A DNA stretch of 64,000 nucleotides from DASSBG01 sp963800395 (GCA_963800395.1 CAWDBD010000014.1:434001-498000), one strand, 5' to 3'. Numbered from the stretch's first letter, positions 1 to 9,866 are shown. A program made the numbers and translations. The notes: generated by a model from the sequence alone, not told the origin.

Positions 1-1
1 G

Positions 2-172
2 TACGCCGCCTTGTGCCTGGTCCTGGTGATCGAGGGACTGGTGCTTTTCGTCGTGCCGCGCGGCTGGCAGAAAATGATGCGCGAAGCCAGTGAACTTGAC
101 CCGCGCAGCCTGCGGCTCGCCGGTGCGGTAGCTATGGCCGCGGGCGCGATCGTGCTGCGGATGGTTTACTGA
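2..172 (+). CDS. YjeT-like (DUF2065) small membrane protein, 3' part
   Basis: The last 56 codons of a gene that begins before the window. The visible peptide starts with a hydrophobic stretch rich in L, V and I, has a short polar linker around GWQKMMREASELDP, and ends with a second hydrophobic helix (AGAVAMAAGAIVLRMVY). This two-helix pattern is typical of the DUF2065/YjeT family of inner-membrane proteins of unknown function. In many gammaproteobacteria yjeT lies between hflC and purA, and purA follows here, which supports the call. Upstream hflK/hflC cannot be checked. Confidence 0.75.
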   Translation, partial: YAALCLVLVIEGLVLFVVPRGWQKMMREASELDPRSLRLAGAVAMAAGAIVLRMVY

Positions 173-176
173 TTGC

Positions 177-213
177 GGGACTCGGGACTCGGGACTCGGG
201 ACTCGGGGCTCGG
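177..213. repeat. 7-bp tandem repeat (GGACTCG)n
   Basis: About five head-to-tail copies of GGACTCG directly after the YjeT stop codon, the last one degenerate. Copy number could vary by slippage. It lies in the 306-base gap before purA, together with the palindromic element at 234-347. Confidence 0.8.
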
Positions 214-233
214 GCAGCGAGATGACATAACGC

Positions 234-347
234 CGTCATCCTGGGGCCGAGCGCAGCGAGGAACCCGGGATCCATAGGCGGTATGCGAGAATGGCTCCAA
301 TTTTGAAATGGATCCCGGGTTCCGCCTGCGGCGGCCCAGGGATGACG
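234..347. repeat. Family A palindromic element, copy 1
   Basis: An inverted repeat of about 114 bp. The left arm begins CGTCATCCTGGGGCCG and runs to AACCCGGGATCCAT. The right arm begins ATGGATCCCGGGTT and ends in GGATGACG. The arms are separated by a short AT-richer core. The same arms recur at 1854-1984 and, as a half element, at 57810-57853. Intergenic, just upstream of purA. Confidence 0.8.
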
Positions 348-478
348 AAACCGTGGGACCGGCGCCCGGACACGCGGACGCATGACGCCATCACGTTCCG
401 GTTGCGATCAAGCGGATGGCAACCTCAAACGAAGTCGCCCCACCGGCAAGGGGCTGAAACGAATCGGGATTATTCAAG

Positions 479-1771
<1,293 letters not shown>

Positions 1772-1853
1772 GGGCCATGTTGCTGCTGGCGTGTCCTGAT
1801 GATGATGGGCTTCGGTGAGTGTTGCATGAATCGGGACCGTGGCCGCACACTGC

Positions 1854-1984
1854 CGTCATCCTGGGGCCGCCGCAGGCGGAACCCGGGATCCATTTTGAAT
1901 GCCATCGATTGACCCACTGCGGCAGGTTGAGCGTTCCGGAAAATGGATCCCGGGTTACTCGCTTCGCTCGGCCCCAGGATGACG
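1854..1984. repeat. Family A palindromic element, copy 2
   Basis: Same architecture as 234-347: CGTCATCCTGGGGCCG at the left and GGCCCCAGGATGACG at the right, with AACCCGGGATCCATTTT and AAAATGGATCCCGGGTT as inner arms. The loop differs from copy 1. It occupies part of the 481-base gap between purA and epmA; the rest of that gap holds the family D element at 2030-2161 and no gene. Confidence 0.85.
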
Positions 1985-2029
1985 AAGCTTGGGGATTGAA
2001 CGCCACTTCTTGCGCGAAGCGCGAGGCGC

Positions 2030-2161
2030 CGCAGGCCGGAAGCGCTTTACAACAGCCGAACGGCTGGTCATCCAGTATAAAGATCATGCGTAGCACGCAG
2101 ACCCTGTTTTTGTGTGCTGCGCACCACACCAGACTGGGTCCCGGCCTGCGCCGGGATGACG
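2030..2161 (-). repeat. Family D dispersed element, copy 1
   Basis: About 130 bp, present in the opposite orientation at 28493-28636. Shared blocks, read on the minus strand, are CGTCATCCCGGCGCAGG, then GGTCTGGTGTG-like, TTGTGTGCT-like and ACTGGATGACC segments, then GTTGTAAAGCGCTTCCGGCC. Similarity extends across the whole element and not just the ends, so it is a defined sequence unit. No coding content recognised. Confidence 0.7.
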
Positions 2162-2252
2162 AGGTTGCAAACGTCATGCGAAGCGGACGTGTGCTCGGCA
2201 AACAGGTGATCAAGAACCCGATCTGACCCGGACAACGGAGCAAATCCAAGCC

Positions 2253-3212
2253 ATGGCCAATTCGGAAGATTTCGAGGTCCTGCATCGACGCGCGGAACTG
2301 TATCGCCTGGTTCGCGACTTTCTTGCCGAGCGGAACGTTGTCGAAGTGCACACCCCCATCCTGTCTGCGGCGGGCAATACCGAACCCAATATCGAAAGCT
2401 TCGTCACCGACTTTCACGGCCCGGGGCGGGCGGGCCCGGGGCGGCGCTATCTGCGTACCTCGCCCGAGTATCCGCTCAAGCGCCTGCTGGCCGCGGGATT
2501 CGGCGACTGCTACGAGTTGGGGCGTGTGTTCCGCGATGGCGAGGCCGGGCGACGGCACAACCCCGAGTTCGACATGCTGGAGTGGTACCGCGTCGGTTTC
2601 GATCATCGCCGCCTGATGCTGGAGTCCATCGAACTGGTGCGCGCGGCGATGGCTCTGGTCGACAGGCCGGCCAAGGTGCGCGTTGTCAGCTACCGTGACT
2701 TGTATCGCGAAGCGCTCGACCTTGATCCCATGCAGGCCGACGCGGAACGCTTGCGTGCGCCATTGGCCGACTACGGCATTGATCCGGCGGGGCTCGAGCG
2801 CGATGACTGGCTGGACCTGCTGATGACCCACTGCCTGCAACCGGCCATGCCCGCCAGCTGCATCACCGCCGTATACGACTATCCGGCCTCGCAGTGCATG
2901 CTGGCGCGGCTGCGTCCCGGACCGGTGCCGGTTGCCGAGCGCTTCGAGCTTTTTCTGGGCAGTCGCGAGCTGGCCAACGGCTATCACGAACTGGCCGACG
3001 CCGACGAACAGCGCGCCCGCTTCGAACAGGAAAATGCGCGCCGCGAGGCGCGTGGTCAGCCGCGCATGCCGATCGACGACAAGCTGCTGGCGGTTCTCGA
3101 TGAGCTGCCCGACTGCGCCGGTGTGGCGCTGGGGGTCGAGCGCCTGTTGATGGCCATGACGGATGCGGATGATATCGCTGAGGTCATGGCGTTTCCTTTT
3201 CTCCACGCCTGA
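2253..3212 (+). CDS. epmA: EF-P--(R)-beta-lysine ligase EpmA (GenX/PoxA)
   Basis: A class II lysyl-tRNA-synthetase paralogue that attaches (R)-beta-lysine to a conserved lysine of elongation factor P, helping ribosomes through polyproline stretches. At 319 residues it has only the catalytic core and lacks the anticodon-binding domain of LysS, as expected for EpmA. Visible motifs are motif 2 around RVFRDGEAGRRHNPEFDMLEW and the motif 3 region GVALGVERLLMAMTDADD at the C-terminus. ATG at 2253 is preceded by CGGAG at a plausible distance. No epmB or efp is adjacent. Frame intact. Confidence 0.95.
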   Translation: MANSEDFEVLHRRAELYRLVRDFLAERNVVEVHTPILSAAGNTEPNIESFVTDFHGPGRAGPGRRYLRTSPEYPLKRLLAAGFGDCYELGRVFRDGEAGRRHNPEFDMLEWYRVGFDHRRLMLESIELVRAAMALVDRPAKVRVVSYRDLYREALDLDPMQADAERLRAPLADYGIDPAGLERDDWLDLLMTHCLQPAMPASCITAVYDYPASQCMLARLRPGPVPVAERFELFLGSRELANGYHELADADEQRARFEQENARREARGQPRMPIDDKLLAVLDELPDCAGVALGVERLLMAMTDADDIAEVMAFPFLHA

Positions 3213-3250
3213 GCCGTTCCCCTTGCACTCAAGCTGCGTGCGCTTGATGA

Positions 3251-3379
3251 ATGGATTCTGCGACTCCAGTCGCTGTGCTCCTTGCGCGCAGAATGACGGG
3301 GTGCACAGGTGCGCTGCGGCCAGCACGCACCGTCATCCTGCGCGGAGGGAACACCGTGACCGCAGTCGCAGGATCCATG
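3251..3379. repeat. Family B palindromic element (paired halves)
   Basis: The left half runs from TGGATTCTGCGACTCC to GCGCAGAATGACG (3251-3298). A second half follows from CGTCATCCTGCGCGGAGG to CGCAGGATCCATG (3331-3379), forming a large inverted repeat. It lies in the convergent gap between epmA and the minus-strand gene ending at 3492. The same family recurs at 9.6-10.4, 23.8-25.1 and 28.3 kb. Confidence 0.8.
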
Positions 3380-3435
3380 CCCGGCGTGCACAGGCAGCAG
3401 GCCCTGCATCGCCGCCCGGCTCGGCTGTCCGCTTG

Positions 3436-3466
3436 AAAAGAAGGCACCGGAGCCCGGCGCCTTCCA
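3436..3466 (-). terminator. Rho-independent terminator of the secreted-protein gene pair
   Basis: Read on the minus strand: GAAGGCGCCGG, loop GCT, CCGGTGCCTTC, then TTTTC. The stem has 11 pairs including one G-T wobble, and a short T tract follows. It lies 26 bases beyond the stop codon at 3492, the expected place for a terminator of the 5629-to-3492 transcription unit. Confidence 0.7.
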
Positions 3467-3491
3467 TCCTGACCAACCAGGGGCAGCTACC

Positions 3492-4763
3492 TCAATCGTA
3501 TGCAGCAATTCCACGCGCAGCGATCTGGCGGCGCTCCAGCAGGCCGAGCTGAACCTGATCATCGAGACGCAGGTCGCGCAGTTCGAATGGTGCGGACAGA
3601 CCACTGGCGGCGACGTCGGCGGTATCGAAGCGCAGGCGGATATATTGCCCCTTGCCAGGTGCCAGCCAATCGGCCGACTGCGCGTAGACCGCCGGCTTCA
3701 GCGCACCGCTGCGGTCGTGGCCGTAGAGCACGGCGCTGACGGCGTAGCGGCTGGGCGCAGCCGTTTCAATACCGAAATCAAAGGCAAGGTCCTGCCCGGG
3801 GCGGTTCGGCTGGCGGCTCATCAGACCGGTAAGGCGCGCCGTCGGTCGTACTGCCGCGAAAGCATTGCTGGCGTCGCGCAGCAGTTCGCGCTGGCCGTCG
3901 TGGCCGCTGGCAAACACGTGCACCTGCCACAGCCCGCGCTGGCCGGCATGTCCGGCCGGCGGAGTGAAGGAGGCCAGGTAGCCGTGATCAGGCTGTGGCG
4001 AGAACGTGATGTCGGTGCTCCAGCCATCCGGTGCTTCCAGCACGCCGCTGATCGCGTCCATGCTTGCATTGCTCCTTGCCGGCTTTTCAAGTTGCGCACG
4101 CACCTCGATCGGCTGGCCGGCCAGTCGGGTGTCGTGGTTGGCCGCCAGCGTCAGTGCAAAGGGGCTTTGCGGCTCCCTGACCTGCACCACGTAATGGCCG
4201 CGCGCACCAGCGGCATCCACATGGATGGTGCCGGCGGCAATGCTGCTGTCGAGGCGCAAGGCAACGCTGCCTGCCTGCATGGGCATGCCGGCGCGCGCCA
4301 TCAGCTGGCCGGACGCCACCGTGCTGCTGATGCTGGCCACGTTCTTGCGAAGGCCACGGTAGGTCACATGCACCTGCGCCGCACTCAACGGGGCACTGCC
4401 CTGGTCGCGGGGGCTGATGCGCAGCATGGCGCCGGACCCGCTCAGGGGCACGGCCACACCGCGCTCGAGTTCGGCGCCACTGGCGTCGACAATGAAGTCG
4501 CGGCTGACGCGCTTGAACGGTTGCGGGCCGGACTTGAGCGTCTGTCCGGCAGGCAGTGTCCAGGACACGTGTACCGGCGCGTGATCAATGTCGACCGTTG
4601 CCGGCTCGCCGCTGATGAGACGCTCGGGTACCTGGTCACCGACGCTGGCCTTGAGCAGGGGCATTGTGCCCTGTGGCAAAGATGCAGAGGCCGCCAGGGC
4701 CATGGCCGGAACAAGCAGGCCTGCAGCCAGGAAGGCGATGGTCTTGTCTGTGAACGTTGTCAT
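3492..4763 (-). CDS. Secreted protein of unknown function (possibly DUF4785-like)
   Basis: 423 residues from the ATG at 4763. That ATG is preceded by GAGGAGA seven bases upstream, so it is preferred over an in-frame GTG at 4778. The N-terminus is a signal peptide (hydrophobic AFLAAGLLVPAMALA, then ASA). The rest looks like beta-rich extracytoplasmic domains: an N-terminal part with a PVHVSWTLPAGQTL segment, and a C-terminal part with Ig-like strands (WQVHVFASG, RYAVSAVLYG). No catalytic motif is visible. Size and layout recall the DUF4785 proteins of Xanthomonas and Legionella, but this is from memory and uncertain. It sits directly downstream of a secreted hydrolase, with which it is probably co-translated. 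Confidence 0.8.
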   Translation of the reverse strand: MTTFTDKTIAFLAAGLLVPAMALAASASLPQGTMPLLKASVGDQVPERLISGEPATVDIDHAPVHVSWTLPAGQTLKSGPQPFKRVSRDFIVDASGAELERGVAVPLSGSGAMLRISPRDQGSAPLSAAQVHVTYRGLRKNVASISSTVASGQLMARAGMPMQAGSVALRLDSSIAAGTIHVDAAGARGHYVVQVREPQSPFALTLAANHDTRLAGQPIEVRAQLEKPARSNASMDAISGVLEAPDGWSTDITFSPQPDHGYLASFTPPAGHAGQRGLWQVHVFASGHDGQRELLRDASNAFAAVRPTARLTGLMSRQPNRPGQDLAFDFGIETAAPSRYAVSAVLYGHDRSGALKPAVYAQSADWLAPGKGQYIRLRFDTADVAASGLSAPFELRDLRLDDQVQLGLLERRQIAARGIAAYD

Positions 4764-4774
4764 GTCGATTCTCC

Positions 4775-5629
4775 TCACAGGTCGTCGCGCAAGATGGTGT
4801 TCAAGCCGAAGCAGGCTCGGCGACTCTGGTTGTGGCTGAGTGGCTCACTACCGCGGGTACGTTGCGTGTCGTAGAACCAGACATGGCCGGCCGCCGAGGC
4901 GCTGGAGCATTCGATGAAGCCATCCGAACAACTGTTCAGCCAGGCCTGGGTGATTTCCAGGCCCACATTGAGCGTGTAGCCACCGCAGTAGCTGTCGGGG
5001 TCCCAGACCGCCGTCTGCACATCGGTGCCGACAATGTCCCAGAAGCCCTTGGGCAGGGCCGGGCGCCCGGATGTGCCGAGCAGATAGTTCTGGTTGTAGT
5101 ACGCCATCCAGCTCACTTGCTGCTGGCGCACGGCGTTGCTCTTGTATCCGAGCAGCCAGCCCAGCGAGGTTTCGAAGACATTGCCGGCCGTTACCGCATC
5201 GGCCAGAGGCGTGCCGGCGCTGGAGGCCGCAATCGCGTTGACCCAGCGAATTTTGGAGATGATCACCGGGAAGCGGCTGTCCAGGGTCGGATTGGACATG
5301 ATCCAGCGCATGACGTTGCCGCCATTGGAGTGGGTGATGACCACCAGGTCATCAATGTTGTGCGAGGTGATGAAGTTGTAGAGCTGCGTCGCGAGGCAGC
5401 CCGAAGCGCGGCTGTCCCACATGTACTGCTCAAAATCGCAGTTGACCACGAGCAGGTTGGACGGGTCAGACAGGCCCCCGCGAACCGACTCGATCATCGA
5501 GGACTGCCAATAATCGTGGTAGGCATCGGTCTGGTGTCCGGTGCCGTGAACAAACGCGACGCCGGTGGTGGCGCAGGCGGAACCGATCCCGCACACGACC
5601 AGCGCAAGACATACGAGCAATCGTTTCAT
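4775..5629 (-). CDS. Secreted alpha/beta hydrolase (lipase/esterase-like)
   Basis: 284 residues starting MKRLLVCLALVVCGIGSACA, a clear signal peptide with cleavage likely near residue 20. VHGTGHQTD (from about residue 27) resembles the oxyanion-hole loop. VITHSNGG carries the probable nucleophile Ser101, in the variant elbow H-S-N-G-G. A histidine in AGHVWFYDT near the C-terminus is a candidate catalytic His. Six mature-part cysteines suggest disulfides in the periplasm or outside. ATG at 5629 follows GGGAGGGAAAC, a strong ribosome-binding site. The stop codon lies 11 bases before the start of the next gene. Substrate unknown. Confidence 0.8.
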   Translation of the reverse strand: MKRLLVCLALVVCGIGSACATTGVAFVHGTGHQTDAYHDYWQSSMIESVRGGLSDPSNLLVVNCDFEQYMWDSRASGCLATQLYNFITSHNIDDLVVITHSNGGNVMRWIMSNPTLDSRFPVIISKIRWVNAIAASSAGTPLADAVTAGNVFETSLGWLLGYKSNAVRQQQVSWMAYYNQNYLLGTSGRPALPKGFWDIVGTDVQTAVWDPDSYCGGYTLNVGLEITQAWLNSCSDGFIECSSASAAGHVWFYDTQRTRGSEPLSHNQSRRACFGLNTILRDDL

Positions 5630-5922
5630 GTTTCCCTCCCCAGGGTTTCATCGTCGTTGATGACGATGTTGTACGAGCCGGTGCTGCGGGCCGGAAAGCC
5701 GGCATCCGTGCGCACGGCCAACAGCCGCCGGATCGCGTATCGAGTGCCGCCGTGCGGCGCTCCCCGTTGCCAATGCGTACCCCCCGGTCGCTCTGACAAC
5801 GTCATCAAGCTAGCAAGGCTTCGGCGATAAATCAAACGTATGTTTCATTCTGCCTGCGGACGGCCTGGGCATTCGGGTGGCGGAAGGGATAACGGCGTGC
5901 TCCTGCCAGATCGGCAGTGTTC

Positions 5923-5959
5923 ATAGCGTGGGGCTATCGCGGGAATACAAAAAAGCAAT
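5923..5959 (+). promoter_or_regulatory. Candidate OxyR binding site upstream of catalase
   Basis: The sequence fits ATAG-N7-CTAT-N7-ATAC-N7-CAAT. The OxyR consensus is four tetranucleotides ATAG/CTAT/ATAG/CTAT at exactly this spacing, so 14 of 16 consensus positions match. It ends 82 bases before the catalase start codon. Peroxide-responsive OxyR activation of catalase is well established in gammaproteobacteria. The rest of the 412-base gap 5630-6041 shows no gene. Confidence 0.65.
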
Positions 5960-6041
5960 TTTTCTTGTGCACAGCCGAAGTCCATACTCGCAGTTCATTC
6001 GGCATCACGCCGGATCGGCCAAACCACAACAGGAGTCTGCC

Positions 6042-7505
6042 ATGAGCACGAGTTCAAGGGACAAGCCCGCATTCACCACCACCGACGGTGGTGCGCCAGT
6101 TTCCAGTGATGAGCATTCCCTCAGCATTGGTGCGGATGGTCCGATCGTCCTGCACGACCACTACCTGATCGAGCAGATGGCCAACTTCAACCGGGAGCGT
6201 ATCCCGGAGCGTCAGCCGCACGCCAAGGGTGGCGGCGCATTCGGTCACTTCAAGACCAGCGAGGACGTGAGCGCCTACACCAGGGCCGCGTTGTTCCAGC
6301 CCGGTGTGAACACCGAGATGCTGGCGCGCTTTTCCACAGTCGCCGGCGAACGCGGCAGCCCCGATACCTGGCGCGACCCGCGCGGCTTCTCGCTCAAGTT
6401 CTACACCAGTGAAGGCAACTACGATCTTGTTGGCAACGACACGCCGGTATTCTTCCTGCGCGATCCGATGAAGTTTCAGCACTTCATCCGTTCGCAGAAG
6501 CGCCGCGCCGACAACGGCTTGCGCGATCACGACATGCAGTGGGACTTCTGGACGCTGTCGCCCGAGTCGGCGCACCAGGTCGCCTGGCTGATGGGCGACC
6601 GCGGCATACCCAGAACCTGGCGCCACATGAACGGCTACGGCAGCCATACCTACATGTGGGTCAATGCCAGGGGCGAGAAGTTCTGGGTCAAATACCACTT
6701 CAAGACAGATCAGGGCATCGAGTGCCTGACACAGGAAGAAGCTGATCGGCTGGCCGGCACCGATGCCGACTACCATCGTCGCGACCTGTTTGAATCGATC
6801 AAGCGCGGTGACCATCCGAGCTGGACGCTTTACGTGCAGGTCATGCCGTTCGAGGAAGCGCGGGACTATCGTCTCAATCCGTTCGACCTGACCAAGGTGT
6901 GGCCGCATGCCGACTATCCACTGATCAAGGTTGGCACGATGACGCTTGATCGCAACCCCACCGATTACCACACGGAGCTGGAACAGGCCGCGTTCGAGCC
7001 CAACAACCTGGTGCCGGGTATCGGGCTTTCACCGGACAAGATGCTGCTGGGTCGCGGATTTGCCTACGCCGATGCGCACCGCGCACGGCTTGGCGTCAAC
7101 TACAAGCAGATACCGGTCAATCAACCGAAGTGTCCGGTGCACAGCTACAGCAAGGACGGTGTCGGACGCACGGTCAATGTCTCCGACCCGGTTTACGCAC
7201 CCAACTCCAAGGGCGGCCCCGCGGCCGACCCGGCGCGCACCGATGACGCCGGGCTCTGGCACGCCGATGGCGACATGGTGCGCAAGGCCTACACCTTGCG
7301 CAAGGATGACGATGACTGGGGCCAGGCGGGCACCCTGGTGCGCGAGGTCATGGATGACGCCGCCCGTGACAGGTTGGTGAGCAATGTGGTCGGTCACCTC
7401 AAGGCAGGTGTATCCAGCCCGGTACTCGAGCGGGCATTCCAGTATTGGCGAAACATCGACCAGTCCATTGGCGAACGCATCGAAAAGGGCGTAAACGAGA
7501 GCTGA
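6042..7505 (+). CDS. katA: Monofunctional haem catalase (small subunit)
   Basis: Dismutates hydrogen peroxide to water and oxygen. 487 residues from the ATG at 6042, preceded by CAGGAG. An in-frame ATG at 5877 is rejected because it lies upstream of the probable OxyR site and adds a non-homologous leader. Active-site features are His60 in RERIPERQPHAKG, Asn132 in VGNDTPVFF, and the haem-ligand segment GRGFAYADAHRARLG with Arg338 and Tyr342. Length fits the small-subunit (clade 3) type without the flavodoxin-like tail. There is no signal peptide, so it is cytosolic. The katA symbol is by type; paralogue naming is uncertain. Confidence 0.95.
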   Translation: MSTSSRDKPAFTTTDGGAPVSSDEHSLSIGADGPIVLHDHYLIEQMANFNRERIPERQPHAKGGGAFGHFKTSEDVSAYTRAALFQPGVNTEMLARFSTVAGERGSPDTWRDPRGFSLKFYTSEGNYDLVGNDTPVFFLRDPMKFQHFIRSQKRRADNGLRDHDMQWDFWTLSPESAHQVAWLMGDRGIPRTWRHMNGYGSHTYMWVNARGEKFWVKYHFKTDQGIECLTQEEADRLAGTDADYHRRDLFESIKRGDHPSWTLYVQVMPFEEARDYRLNPFDLTKVWPHADYPLIKVGTMTLDRNPTDYHTELEQAAFEPNNLVPGIGLSPDKMLLGRGFAYADAHRARLGVNYKQIPVNQPKCPVHSYSKDGVGRTVNVSDPVYAPNSKGGPAADPARTDDAGLWHADGDMVRKAYTLRKDDDDWGQAGTLVREVMDDAARDRLVSNVVGHLKAGVSSPVLERAFQYWRNIDQSIGERIEKGVNES

Positions 7506-7666
7506 GAAATTATCCCCGCTGGTGTGACGACTTGACCGCGACGGGTCCGGGCGGCACAGTATCGACCCATCACATCGCCTCCATACAGGCACGCTGCGGC
7601 ATCGTCTGCGCGATGCCGCGGCATTGGCTTGCCAGGCAGGCACGGACCGCTCCAGAGGGAGGCGCC

Positions 7667-9466
7667 ATGCACAAGTTCACATTGCCATTCACCGGCCTGC
7701 TGCTGGTACTTGCGGGTCTGACTTCCTGTGCCACGCGGCAGGATCAGGCGGCTACCGCCACAGGCAAGGTGGCGGCGCAGGAGATCTCCAGTCAGGCACT
7801 GGATGTCACGGGCGCCAGCGCCACGATCAGGGACCTTCAGGACGCGCGGCCGGTCGAGGCGCCCCACGCCATGGTAGTCAGCTCCCAGCATCTGGCCACC
7901 CGGGTCGGGCTGGACGTTCTCAAGCACGGGGGCAATGCCGTCGATGCGGCTGTGGCACTGGGCTACGCCCTTGCCGTGGTGCATCCGTGTTGCGGCAATA
8001 TCGGCGGGGGCGGATTCATGGTGATCCACCTGGCCAGTGGCAAGAACCTTTTTCTGGATTTCCGCGAGAAGGCGCCCCTCAAGGCCACACCGACCATGTT
8101 CCAGGATGCCGATGGCAACGTCATCAAGCGTCGCAGCACGCATACGTTTCTTTCGGTGGGAGTCCCGGGCACGGTGATGGGTCTCAACGAGGCGCTGGCC
8201 AGATACGGCACCATGTCCCTGAAGCAGGTCATGGCCCCGGCCATTCGTCTGGCCGAAGATGGCTATGTGCTGGAGCCGGGCGATGTCAAGATTCTCGGCA
8301 CCAGCACGAAAAAGTTTGCAAGCCATCCCAACGCCGCAGCAATCTTCCTCAACAACGGCAAGCCGTGGAAAGCGGGTGAGCGGCTGTTGCAGCCGCGACT
8401 CGCCAGCACACTGAAAAGGATTGCCGCGCATGGCAATGACGGGTTCTACAAGGGCCCGGTGGCGCAGGCGGTGGTGGATGCCAGCAAAAAGAACGGCGGT
8501 CTGTTGAGCATGAAGGATTTTGCCCGCTACAGCGTCAACTGGGATACGCCGATCCGTTGCCAATATCACGGCTATGAGATCGTGTCCTCGCCGCCGCCCA
8601 GCTCCGGCGGCACCACGGTGTGCGAGATTCTGCAGATTCTCAAGCCGTATCCCCTCGGCAAATGGGGGTTCGCTTCGGCAAAGACGACCCACTACATGGT
8701 CGAGGCCGAGCGTCATGCCTTTGCCGATCGCAACACCTATCTGGGTGACCCGGCCTTTGTCAACAATCCGATCGCCAGGCTGCTGTCACCCGCGCATGCG
8801 GCCGGCATTCGCGAGCAAATCCGCGCCGACAAGGCGACGCCATCGTCCGAGGTCAAGGGCAGTCTGGGTGAGCCGGAGGGCCGACACACGACGCACTACT
8901 CGGTAGTGGATGCCGATGGCAATGCCGTGGCGGTGACCTACACCATCAACTATCTGTTCGGGGTCGGCGCCATCGCCGGTGATACCGGTTTCTTTCTCAA
9001 CAACGAAATGGACGACTTCACCGCCAAGCCGGGGGTGCCCAATGGCTTTGGCCTGGTGCAGGGTGCAATCAATCAGGTTGATGCCGGCAAGCGTCCGCTG
9101 AGCTCGATGACGCCGACCATGGTGCTCAAGGACGGCAAGCTGGCCATGGTCACCGGCAGCCCGGGCGGCTCGACCATCATCACCACGGTGCTGCAGACTA
9201 TCCTGAACGTGGTCGACTTCGGCATGAACATGCAGCAATCCGTCAACGCCCCGCGCATGCACCACCAGTGGCTGCCAGACCTGGTCATGGTCGAAAAAGG
9301 CTACCTCAGCCCCGACACCCGCAAGGCACTCGCAGCCATGGGCTACAAGTTCCGCGAAGTGAACTCCTGGGGCGCCGCCGAAGCCATCCGCCGCAACCCC
9401 GACACAAACATGCTCGAAGGTGCCAACGACCGCCGCCGCTCCGCCGGCCTCGCCGCCGGTTACTGA
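7667..9466 (+). CDS. ggt: Gamma-glutamyltransferase, lipoprotein
   Basis: Cleaves gamma-glutamyl bonds of glutathione and transfers the group to acceptors or water. 599 residues from the ATG at 7667, with GAGGGAGG upstream. The N-terminus has a lipobox (LAGLTSC), so it should be a lipid-anchored periplasmic protein, unlike soluble E. coli Ggt. The autoprocessing nucleophile is Thr408 in GRHTTHYSVVD, dividing large and small subunits. The small subunit carries GAINQVDAGKRPLSSMTPT and TGSPGGSTIITTVLQ. The C-terminus ends in NDRRRSAGLAAGY, and the DNA encoding it is duplicated 443 bp downstream. Confidence 0.95.
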   Translation: MHKFTLPFTGLLLVLAGLTSCATRQDQAATATGKVAAQEISSQALDVTGASATIRDLQDARPVEAPHAMVVSSQHLATRVGLDVLKHGGNAVDAAVALGYALAVVHPCCGNIGGGGFMVIHLASGKNLFLDFREKAPLKATPTMFQDADGNVIKRRSTHTFLSVGVPGTVMGLNEALARYGTMSLKQVMAPAIRLAEDGYVLEPGDVKILGTSTKKFASHPNAAAIFLNNGKPWKAGERLLQPRLASTLKRIAAHGNDGFYKGPVAQAVVDASKKNGGLLSMKDFARYSVNWDTPIRCQYHGYEIVSSPPPSSGGTTVCEILQILKPYPLGKWGFASAKTTHYMVEAERHAFADRNTYLGDPAFVNNPIARLLSPAHAAGIREQIRADKATPSSEVKGSLGEPEGRHTTHYSVVDADGNAVAVTYTINYLFGVGAIAGDTGFFLNNEMDDFTAKPGVPNGFGLVQGAINQVDAGKRPLSSMTPTMVLKDGKLAMVTGSPGGSTIITTVLQTILNVVDFGMNMQQSVNAPRMHHQWLPDLVMVEKGYLSPDTRKALAAMGYKFREVNSWGAAEAIRRNPDTNMLEGANDRRRSAGLAAGY

Positions 9467-9597
9467 CGGAGAGCAGCCCCCTGAGTCAGGGGGCGATTCG
9501 CGGCAAGGCCGCGAATGGGGGTGTGGTAGCGCATGTCGGGGCCCGGAACTTTGCGCAGCAAAGTTTTGGGAGGGCCATGCGCAGCATGGCCATCACA
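9467..9597. repeat. Chain of four perfect hairpins after ggt, copy 1
   Basis: Four perfect inverted repeats in series: GCCCCCTGA/TCAGGGGGC (9476-9494, 1-nt loop), ATTCGCGGC-AAG-GCCGCGAAT (9496-9516), AACTTTGC-GCA-GCAAAGTT (9547-9565) and GGCCATGC-GCA-GCATGGCC (9573-9591). The first could act as a terminator for ggt, although no T tract follows. The block, with the last 14 codons of ggt, is repeated at 9867-10041. Confidence 0.8.
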
Positions 9598-9636
9598 CAA
9601 CGACCGCCGCCGCTCCGCCGGCTACTGAAAAGCCCC

Positions 9637-9762
9637 GGTCATTCTGCGCGCAGCCGCAGGCGGAGTCGCAGAATCCATGTCGCAACGGCCATCGAGCCAC
9701 TCGCCACCTGAAGCATGGATTCTGCGACGCCATTCGCTGCGCTCATTCCGCGCAGAATGACG
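9637..9762. repeat. Family B palindromic element
   Basis: Left arm GGTCATTCTGCGCGCAGC through GAGTCGCAGAATCCATG; right arm GCATGGATTCTGCGACGCC through GCGCAGAATGACG. The core reads CGCAACGGCCATCGAGCC. Part of the repeat-filled 991-base gap 9467-10457 between the convergent ggt and aminotransferase genes. Confidence 0.8.
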
Positions 9763-9866
9763 GGCTGTCTTGCGAACGCGACGAGACGAAGCAGAAACCC
9801 TGATTCAAGGGCGATCTGCGGCGCCGCAACGGATGGGGTGCGGCCATGCGGAGCATGGCCAGCACA

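Noticed and set aside
5877..6041. Longer N-terminus for catalase
   Set aside because: Would start upstream of the OxyR-type site, adds a non-homologous leader, and the ATG at 6042 has a good ribosome-binding site.
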